From Streptantibioticus rubrisoli (lineage in GTDB: Bacteria > Actinomycetota > Actinomycetes > Streptomycetales > Streptomycetaceae): a stretch of DNA of 47,347 bases. Positions 41,708 through 47,347 of the stretch are shown here, piece after piece. The position numbers and the translations under genes were made by a program. The notes under the pieces were generated by a model. The model saw only the letters and a list, made by a program, of their open reading frames with translations. It did no database searches and was not told where the DNA came from. The stretch covers positions 1 through 47,347 of the forward strand of contig NZ_JANFNH010000056.1 of assembly GCF_024436055.1 (NCBI RefSeq). Direction: 5' to 3'. How positions within the stretch are numbered: the stretch's first letter is position 1; every line of letters begins with the position of its first letter.

Positions 41708-43204
41708 TTACTGACCGGTCCGGGATGCGTTTCCGCCGGGCGGGTCTTGGCCGGTGGAGGGTTGCTGGCTGTTCGACGGCGGTCGGCTGGTCCGGGTGTC
41801 GCGGGCGGTGCGGGCGACGAGGTCGAGGAGGGCGGTGAAGTCGGTGGGTTCGGTGGTGGGGTTGAGCAGGGTGGCTTTGAGCCACAGGCGCCCGGCGGCG
41901 TGGGTGCGGCCGAGTACGGCGGTGCCGGAGGTCACCAACGCGCGGCGGGTGGCGGCCAGTTCGGTGTCGGTGGCGCCGCTCGGGCGGAACAGCACGGTGG
42001 TGATGGTGGGCCGGGCGTAGAGGGTGAGGTCGGGGTGGGCTTCGATGAGGTCGGCGAGTCGCTGGGCCTGCTGGCAGACGTTTTCCACGAGTTGGGCCAT
42101 TCCGTCGCGGCCCAGGGCCCGCAGGGTGACGGCGATCTTGAGGATGTCGGGGCGGCGGGTGGTGCGCAGTGAGCGGCCGAGCAGGTCGGGGAAGCCCGCC
42201 TCGACGTCGTCGTGGGCGTTGAGGTAGTCGGCGTTGGTGGCCAGTGGCCGTAGCGCGGTGGTGTCCGGTACGGCGAGCAGTCCGGCGGCGATGGGTTGCC
42301 AGCCGAGTTTGTGCAGGTCGATGCCGACGGAGGTGGCGGACTGCAGGCCGTTGAGCAGGTCGCGGTGGTGTCTGCTGAACAGCAGCGATCCGCCGTAGGA
42401 GGCGTCGATGTGGAGTTCGGCGTCGTGTGCGGTGGTGACTTCGGCGATGCCGGGCAGGGGGTCGATGGCGCCGGTGTCGGTGGTTCCGGCGGTGGCGACG
42501 ACCAGGGCTGGGCCGTGGAGTTCGGCCAGGGCGCGGTCGACGGTGGCGGGGTGCAGGGTGCCGTCGTGGGTGGGCAGGGTGTGTGGTTCGGGCAGGCCGA
42601 GCAGCCAGGCGGCGCGGTGGACGCTGTGGTGGGCGTTGTCGCCGCACACGATGTGCACTGCGGGTGCTCCGCAGGCGCGGGCGCGTTCCCGGGCGAGCAG
42701 CAGGCCGAGTTGGTTGGATTCGCTGCCGCCGGTGGTGACCAGGCAGTCGGGTTGCGGTAGGTCGGGGTAGACCAGGGCGGCGAACGCGGCGGTGGTCTCG
42801 ACCTCCAGGGCGGTGGCGGCGGGGGCCTGGTCCCAGGAGTCCATGGAGGGGTTGAGCGCGGACGCGGCGAGGTCGGCGGCGACCGCGAGGGCGAGCGGCG
42901 GGCAGTGCAGGTGTGCGGCGCAGTACGGTTCCGCGGGGTCGGCGGAGCCTTCGGTGACGGCGCGTACCAGGGTGCGCAGCGCGTCTTGGGCGCCGGTGCC
43001 GTTGGCGGGCAGTACGGGGGCGGCTTGGGCGCGCAGCCGGTCGGCGACCGAGCGGGGGCCGCCTGCCGGGATGGGTCCGCCGCGGGCCGTGGCGCCTTGG
43101 GCGAGGGCGCCCAGCACGGTGTCGATCAGTGGCCGCAGTTGGCTGGGGCCAACCGCGCCCCCGGCGAGTGCGGGCGGGTCCCCGGGGTCGTTCGGCGTCG
43201 GCAT
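41708..43204 (-). CDS. PLP-dependent lysine/ornithine decarboxylase (DesA-like)
   Basis: From ATG 43204 the protein has 498 residues and is a group II PLP decarboxylase: CPPLALAVAADLAASALNPSMDSWDQ, VTTGGSESNQLGLLLAR, VHIVCGDNAHHSVHRAAWLLG, the ATAGTTDTGAIDPL segment, HIDASYGG and the cofactor lysine in GIDLHKLGWQP. DesA makes cadaverine from lysine; the L-2,4-diaminobutyrate decarboxylases are close relatives, so the diamine product is uncertain. A TTG at 43255 could give a longer product. The next gene on the same strand is the N-hydroxylase, but neither an acyltransferase (DesC) nor an NIS synthetase (DesD) is adjacent. Confidence 0.87.
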   Translation of the reverse strand: MPTPNDPGDPPALAGGAVGPSQLRPLIDTVLGALAQGATARGGPIPAGGPRSVADRLRAQAAPVLPANGTGAQDALRTLVRAVTEGSADPAEPYCAAHLHCPPLALAVAADLAASALNPSMDSWDQAPAATALEVETTAAFAALVYPDLPQPDCLVTTGGSESNQLGLLLARERARACGAPAVHIVCGDNAHHSVHRAAWLLGLPEPHTLPTHDGTLHPATVDRALAELHGPALVVATAGTTDTGAIDPLPGIAEVTTAHDAELHIDASYGGSLLFSRHHRDLLNGLQSATSVGIDLHKLGWQPIAAGLLAVPDTTALRPLATNADYLNAHDDVEAGFPDLLGRSLRTTRRPDILKIAVTLRALGRDGMAQLVENVCQQAQRLADLIEAHPDLTLYARPTITTVLFRPSGATDTELAATRRALVTSGTAVLGRTHAAGRLWLKATLLNPTTEPTDFTALLDLVARTARDTRTSRPPSNSQQPSTGQDPPGGNASRTGQ

Positions 43205-43267
43205 GGCTGCGGTGCCCTTCGGGACGGCGGCTTGAGGAGGCACAGACGTCCCCAAGTCTTGTGGCGT

Positions 43268-43285
43268 TCAGGTGCGTTCACCTGA
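43268..43285. promoter_or_regulatory. Inverted repeat upstream of the siderophore pair
   Basis: TCAGGTG and CACCTGA are separated by 4 nt, 64 nt upstream of the decarboxylase ATG. It resembles a DtxR/DmdR iron box in its AGGT/ACCT arms, but the spacing between the arms is one base shorter than the iron-box consensus I remember. Confidence 0.45.
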
Positions 43286-43376
43286 CGAGCACAACGATCT
43301 CGACCCGAAAGGGGTATTGCATCGGAATGTATGTCCATATCCTGGACCGCGGTGGCGGCGGTTCCGCGTCGTGGGT

Positions 43377-43710
43377 TCAGTCCGGGCCGGTCGTCGGCGG
43401 GTGGTCCGGGCCCGGGACGCGGTCGCTCCAGCCTCCGGGGAGCGTGCGGTGTTGTTGGGCGCGGAAGCGTATCGGTGCGACGCCCACCCGGCGGGTGAAC
43501 AGTCGGCTGACGTAGGCCGGGTCGTGGTATCCGACCCGGCGGGCCACCACGGATCCAGGCCGTCGGGGTGAGCCGTCGCTGCTGGTGTCGGCGCGGGAGC
43601 GGCGCAGGGTCGCCAGGAATTCGTGGACGGCGGCGGATGTCTCGACTTCCAGCAGCTGGCGGGATGCCCCGGCGGCGCCGGTCAGCGCCCGGTGCGGGTG
43701 CCGGGGAGGG
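43377..43710 (-). pseudogene. AraC-type regulator remnant
   Basis: On the minus strand an open frame ending at 43377 carries a good AraC second helix-turn-helix (RRVGYHDPAYVSRLFTRRVG followed by VAPIRFRAQQ). Upstream in the same frame come a degenerate linker and a plausible regulator segment (ALTGAAGASRQLLEVETSAA), but there is no credible start or intact first HTH. It is upstream of the siderophore pair on the same strand. I take it as a decayed regulator. Confidence 0.65.
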
Positions 43711-43725
43711 TTTCGGCAGGTGGGG

Positions 43726-44257
43726 TCACGCGTGCCGGTCGGCGTGCGCGACCACCGCCTCGTGCGGGGTGACCGGGGTGATCAGCTGCGGTCGTGCCGT
43801 CGCGGCGGACTGGGGGCCGGGCTCGGCGACGGGCCGCGGCGGTGTGCCGGAGGTGGTGGGTTCGACGTCGGTCACCGAGGAGCAGACGTGGGTGCCGTCG
43901 GCGCGGGATATCGATATCTCGACCGCGTCGTGCGGGCGCGGCCGGGGCAGCCCATGGAAGGCGGCCCGGTCACCGGTGATCACCGAACGTCCCGGGTCAC
44001 CGGGGGCGGCGCTGGCGGCGTGCCAGCCCGCGCAGCCGGGCGGCAGCGCGGCCGGGGTCCCGCCGAGGGGGGGGCCGTCGTGGCATGGACATCCCCACGC
44101 GGGATGTCGATCCGCACCGGTGCGCCGCCGGTGCTGGCGGCCGTCGCGCGTATCCGCCGTGCGCCCGGGTGCCGGAGCCGTCCGGGCTGGACAGCGGCGC
44201 CCAGGCGACGAGGGCGGCCGAGATCAGGAGCAGCGCGACGGCGGCTTTCGTTGACAC
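43726..44257 (-). pseudogene. Frameshifted secreted-protein gene
   Basis: GTG 44257 opens a signal-peptide-like segment (STKAAVALLLISAALVAW). Protein-like sequence then moves to a second frame (PVRIDIPRGDVHATTAPP) and, across a run of eight Gs near 44080, to a third frame (PGCAGWHAASAAPGD, then AVEISISRADGTHVCSSV) ending at 43726. Two frame changes are needed to read one protein. The second coincides with a homopolymer, so a sequencing error there cannot be excluded. The family is not recognised. Confidence 0.55.
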
Positions 44258-44345
44258 GGAGCTCGGAGGAACGGGCGGAGGCGCTGCGCACACCGTTGAC
44301 GCTACGTGGCCGCGCGGGAGGCCGCGTCCGCCTTGTGGCCACCGT

Positions 44346-44379
44346 GCCATCGTCCGAAAGGACGATGGCGCCGTAGGCT
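44346..44379 (+). promoter_or_regulatory. Serpin promoter: palindromic operator and -10 box
   Basis: A 10-bp perfect inverted repeat with a GAAA centre (44346-44355 with 44360-44369) lies just before a TAGGCT -10 box (44374-44379), which ends 6 nt before the serpin ATG. The palindrome occupies the -35 and spacer, so a regulator binding it should control the gene. The mRNA is probably leaderless. Confidence 0.6.
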
Positions 44380-44385
44380 GACGGT

Positions 44386-45468
44386 ATGCGTCAACTCGCG
44401 CACCGCTGGCTGGAGTCCGTGGCCCGCACGCCCGGCGGGGACTTCGCGGCCTCACCCGCGGGCTTGTGGCTCGCCCTGGCCACGGTCTCGGTGGGGGCGC
44501 GCGGCCGGACCGCCGCCGCGTTCGAGGACGTGCTGGAGACCGGCCAGGAGCCCGCCGCCGCGGTCGCCGCGGCGGTGCGCGCGCTGGAGAAGACCGACGC
44601 CCTGACCATGGCGACCGGGGTGTGGAGCCGCTCGCCGCTGCGCGAGGGGTTCCGCGGCGCGCTGCCGGACGTCGACTTCGGGGTGCTGGACGACGCCTCC
44701 CCGGCCGTGATCGACGCCTGGGTGCGCGACGCCACCGGTGGGCTGATCGAGCGGCTGCCGGTGCGGATCGCGGCGCGAACCCGTCTGCTGCTGGTCAACG
44801 CGCTGGCTTTGAAGGCGCGTTGGGCCGATCCGTTCGACACGGTGAACACCCGTGACCGCCGGTTCACCGACGCGGCCGGGGCCGTGCACCAGGTGCCGAC
44901 GATGTCCAAGACGTTCTCGGCGCACTCCGCGTGGACCGTACCGGAGCTGTCCGGCGGCCTGACCAGGGTGGTCGAACTGCGGTGCGCGGCCGAGGGGTTC
45001 ACCCCGGCCGTCGTGCGGTTCGTCATCGGCTCGCCGGAACGGGGTGCGACCGAGGTGCTGCCCGCGGCGTGGGCGCCGAGCGGGATGCGCGGCCGGATCG
45101 ACGCCGACCAGGTGCGGGTGCTGCTGCCGCGGCTCGCGCTGCGCAGCACGATCGAGGTGACCGAGCACCTTGGGGCGCTGGGCCTGGAGATCGCCACCGG
45201 GGACCACGCCGATTTCTCCGGGCTGTCGCCGGATCCCCTCACCATCGACCAGGTGGTGCAGGAGGCGGTGGTCAAGGTGGCCGAGGAGGGCATCGAGGCG
45301 GCCGCCGCCACGGTGGTCAGGATGAGGTACGCGAGCATGGTCACCTCGCGGCCGCGGGTGGTGGAGATCGCGTTCGACCGGCCCTTCGGGCTCGTGGTCC
45401 TCGACTCGACCGGGGAGCTGCCGCTGTTCACCGCCTGGCAGGCGAGCGCGCCACGCTTTGCCGAGTAG
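44386..45468 (+). CDS. Serpin-family protease inhibitor
   Basis: The 360-residue protein shows the serpin fold: FAASPAGLWLALATVSVGARG, NALALKARWADPFDTVNT (the NALYFKGxW-like breach region), and the C-terminal FDRPFGLVVLD / PLFTAWQASAP strands. The reactive-centre hinge is good, EEGIEAAAATVV around residues 300-311, with small residues as inhibitory serpins need, followed by a loop reading VRMRYASMVTSRP. A trypsin-like or subtilisin-like target can be imagined from the basic loop. There is no signal peptide, so it should act inside the cell. It is shorter than animal serpins (about 380) but typical of bacterial ones. Confidence 0.92.
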   Translation: MRQLAHRWLESVARTPGGDFAASPAGLWLALATVSVGARGRTAAAFEDVLETGQEPAAAVAAAVRALEKTDALTMATGVWSRSPLREGFRGALPDVDFGVLDDASPAVIDAWVRDATGGLIERLPVRIAARTRLLLVNALALKARWADPFDTVNTRDRRFTDAAGAVHQVPTMSKTFSAHSAWTVPELSGGLTRVVELRCAAEGFTPAVVRFVIGSPERGATEVLPAAWAPSGMRGRIDADQVRVLLPRLALRSTIEVTEHLGALGLEIATGDHADFSGLSPDPLTIDQVVQEAVVKVAEEGIEAAAATVVRMRYASMVTSRPRVVEIAFDRPFGLVVLDSTGELPLFTAWQASAPRFAE

Positions 45469-46152
45469 CTACGGCGACACCGCGCGCAGCGCGTCCCCCG
45501 CCCCTTGCAGGATCGGTTCGCCATGGCCGAAGCAGGCGATGTCCACGTCGAGTTCGGCGATCCTGCGGAATGACTGCGCCGCCTGCTCGCGGTCGACGTT
45601 GAACACGCCGAGCATCAGCCGCTCCACGTTCGCCACCGTGTCGCCGGTGAACACCACCCCGGCGTCCGGCAGATGGACGGCGACGCTGCCCGCCGTGTGC
45701 CCGGGGATGTGCAGGACCCGGGCCGCAACGCCCCAGTCGAGCAGGTCGCCGTCGGCCAGCTCCCGGTCGACGCGGCACGGCGGCATGGGCGGGACGGTGG
45801 CCGCGACGCTGTCGAAGATCGGGCGCTCCCAGTCCAGCAGTACCGGTGGCGGTTCGGGGACGGTGCCGCGGATGACCGGTGCGTCGGCGGCACCGGCGGC
45901 GACCGTGGCGCCGGTGGCGGCGACCAGCGCGGCGGCCGAGCCCGCGTGGTCGTTGTGGGAGTGGGTCAGCACGATCTGTCGCAGGTCCTGCGGGCGGGCG
46001 CCGAGTCCGCTCAGCGCGGCGAGGATGTCCCGCTCCGCACCGGCCGCGCCGCAGTCCACCAGGGCGAAGCCGTCGGCGATGCGCACCGCGTACGCCTGGC
46101 CCACGGCGAAGCGCAACATCCAGATGTCAGTGGTGAGTTGTACGGTCTCCAT
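45469..46152 (-). CDS. MBL-fold metallo-hydrolase
   Basis: From ATG 46152 the product is 227 residues. The metal-binding motif THSHNDHAGS is followed by IPGHTAGSVAVH, VFTGDTVANVE and a terminal CFGHGEPIL, covering all ligands of the glyoxalase II-like metallo-beta-lactamase fold. The substrate is unknown. A TACCGT -10 box ends 7 nt before the ATG, so the start is likely leaderless; the frame is open to 46224 without a better start. The stop codons of this gene and of the convergent serpin gene abut. Confidence 0.9.
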   Translation of the reverse strand: METVQLTTDIWMLRFAVGQAYAVRIADGFALVDCGAAGAERDILAALSGLGARPQDLRQIVLTHSHNDHAGSAAALVAATGATVAAGAADAPVIRGTVPEPPPVLLDWERPIFDSVAATVPPMPPCRVDRELADGDLLDWGVAARVLHIPGHTAGSVAVHLPDAGVVFTGDTVANVERLMLGVFNVDREQAAQSFRRIAELDVDIACFGHGEPILQGAGDALRAVSP

Positions 46153-46261
46153 GACGCAGACGGTAGATCGCGGAAGGGGGTGGTGCGGCGTGGTTGAGCC
46201 GAGGGCGAAACATGGCGGCGGCACGTAGGCTCGTAAGGGCGACAGCCCTGGGGAGGTGCCC

Positions 46262-47209
46262 GTGACGCGTCATGCCGTACCCGAGGACCGGTCAGGACCG
46301 GACTCCGGGCCGATCGTGCACGGTTTCCCGCACCTGGAGACCATCCAGGCGTCCTTGACCGCGCTCTACCGGAGACTGTCGTACGACACCATCAGCACGT
46401 TCGCGGTCAGCGTACTGCCGGACGAGGTGCGGGTGCCGCCGGACACCGACATCTACCTGGGCACCCAGCAAGTGGCGCGCAGCATCGTGCAGCACCTGCG
46501 GCTGCCGGACGCGCGGATGATCGTGGCGTTCCGCGACATGGTGCACGCCGGGAACGTCGAGCTGGAGGCCGGGCCGGAGTACTTCATCGAGCTCAACTCG
46601 CGGTTCAAGGAGGACCGGCGGGACATCGGGGCCTGTCTGGCGCACGAGGTGATGCACGTCTACCTGCACCGGCTGGGGCTGGAGTTCGCCGGTACCCGGG
46701 ACAACGAGATCCTCACCGACACCGCGTCCGCCTATCTGGGGGCGGGGTGGCTGCTGCTGGACGCCTACCGGGAGGAGAGCAACGTACGCGGGGACCGGCT
46801 GGTGCGGCAGGCGTGCAAGCTGGGGTATCTGACTCCGGAGGAGTTCGGGTACGTGCTGGCCAAGCGGGCGCTGGCGTTCGGGGACGACATCGAGCCGTGG
46901 TTCTCCAGCGCGCAGGCGCGGGACGCGTACCGGGCGGGGATGGCGCGGGCCCAGGCCGATCTGCGGCAGCCGCCGCTGGCGCGGTGCGGGTGGGCCGGTC
47001 GGCGGCGGTATGCGGCGGACCGGCGGATCGTGCAGCGGGGGGACGGGGTCTCGGCGGTGCGGGCGGGGGGGTACGCGTTCGAGGGTGGGTCGCCGTTGCG
47101 GGTGTCGTTTCCGTGTCCCACGTGTCATCAGCGGATTCGGGTGCCGGTGCGGGGGAGGTTTACGGCGCGGTGTGGGGTGTGTGGGTCGGAGCTCCAATGC
47201 GACACGTAA
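46262..47209 (+). CDS. HExxH putative metalloprotease with C-terminal zinc ribbon
   Basis: The GTG at 46262 follows GGGGAGG at normal spacing; an earlier GTG at 46256 abuts that site. The 315-residue protein has an HEVMH zincin motif near residue 124 (GACLAHEVMHVYLHRLGL) with a possible third ligand in DNEILTDTASAYLGAG. About 50 C-terminal residues after a basic linker form a four-cysteine ribbon, CPTC and CGVC. No signal peptide is evident. I do not recognise the family by name; the combination suggests a cytosolic metallopeptidase with a nucleic-acid- or protein-binding ribbon, which is inference. Confidence 0.75.
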   Translation: MTRHAVPEDRSGPDSGPIVHGFPHLETIQASLTALYRRLSYDTISTFAVSVLPDEVRVPPDTDIYLGTQQVARSIVQHLRLPDARMIVAFRDMVHAGNVELEAGPEYFIELNSRFKEDRRDIGACLAHEVMHVYLHRLGLEFAGTRDNEILTDTASAYLGAGWLLLDAYREESNVRGDRLVRQACKLGYLTPEEFGYVLAKRALAFGDDIEPWFSSAQARDAYRAGMARAQADLRQPPLARCGWAGRRRYAADRRIVQRGDGVSAVRAGGYAFEGGSPLRVSFPCPTCHQRIRVPVRGRFTARCGVCGSELQCDT

Positions 47210-47234
47210 CCCATCCGCCCGCCCTTCCGGGGCT

Positions 47235-47279
47235 CCGCCCCGGCACCCCGTCTGGGGTGCGCCCCCGGGGCGGGGTTTT
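47235..47279 (+). terminator. Terminator after the metalloprotease-like gene
   Basis: An outer 9-bp stem (47235-47243 with 47265-47273) encloses an inner 6-bp stem with a GTCT loop. GG and a TTTT run follow at 47274-47279. This is one of the few hairpins here with a T-tract. Confidence 0.75.
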
Positions 47280-47347
47280 CGCCCACCCGCCCGCACTTTT
47301 GGGGCTTCGCCCAAGCCCTGGTGGGGGCGCTTGTGGTGGGCTGGGGT

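Noticed and set aside
43268-43285. A DmdR/DtxR iron box upstream of the decarboxylase
   Set aside because: The AGGT/ACCT arms fit but the centre is one base short of the consensus. Reported only as an inverted repeat.

Overview
The window is high-GC actinobacterial chromosome and reads as Streptomyces or a close relative. The evidence is strong G/C third-position bias, many GTG starts, Tat lipoprotein signals, a mycothiol-type hydrolase fold, and a gene order (uvrA, terC-like, uvrB, ogt, coaE, rpsA, polA, ANTAR regulator, pyk) that I remember as conserved in streptomycetes. The genus is inference; gene functions come from motifs read in the sequence.

Layout. 1-10.7 kb: a truncated Rieske lipoprotein, uvrA, a mycothiol-dependent isomerase-like protein plus MBL hydrolase pair, a small secreted DUF3761 protein, a CtaG-like membrane protein, a TerC protein, then divergent uvrB and ogt. 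10.7-12.5 kb: a structured RNA that folds as a circularly permuted tRNA on a long stem (bacterial Y RNA/YrlA type), downstream of a conserved DUF7873-like gene, then a TPR protein. 12.7-24.4 kb: a Tat-exported dimethylformamidase-like protein, coaE, a PAC2 protein, a secreted GH92 mannosidase, rpsA with its promoter, a methyltransferase coupled to an HrpB-type helicase. 24.4-33.7 kb: a DUF3068 protein with a tiny membrane peptide, a lytic transglycosylase with a Ser/Pro tail, a DUF4184 membrane protein, polA divergent from an FdhF/YdeP oxidoreductase, and a thioesterase. 33.7-39.3 kb: a SpoIIE phosphatase, an ANTAR response regulator, an unusual tRNA, a broken HTH/LAGLIDADG gene, a class V aminotransferase and pyk. 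39.4-47.3 kb is more accessory: a SIMPL protein, a decarboxylase plus N-hydroxylase siderophore-precursor pair, decayed AraC and secreted-protein genes, a serpin, an MBL hydrolase and an HExxH/zinc-ribbon protein.

How it works together. DNA repair dominates: uvrA, uvrB, ogt and polA. The uvrB/ogt divergent region carries two mirrored copies of a promoter matching the RecA-independent (PafBC-type) DNA-damage consensus, each placed so its transcript should begin at or next to the start codon. The polA/FdhF region carries a second, weaker mirrored pair. Many genes here have a -10 box 5-8 nt before the start codon and so look leaderless.

The most novel item is the Y-RNA-like tRNA mimic at 10821-10979 (minus strand). 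Every helix of a tRNA is present in permuted order, with the two acceptor strands joined by an 8-nt loop and the anticodon stem running into a long closing stem; the one U-G pair in the acceptor fixes the strand. No Ro60/Rsr gene is in the window, and the adjacent DUF7873-like gene is a candidate partner.
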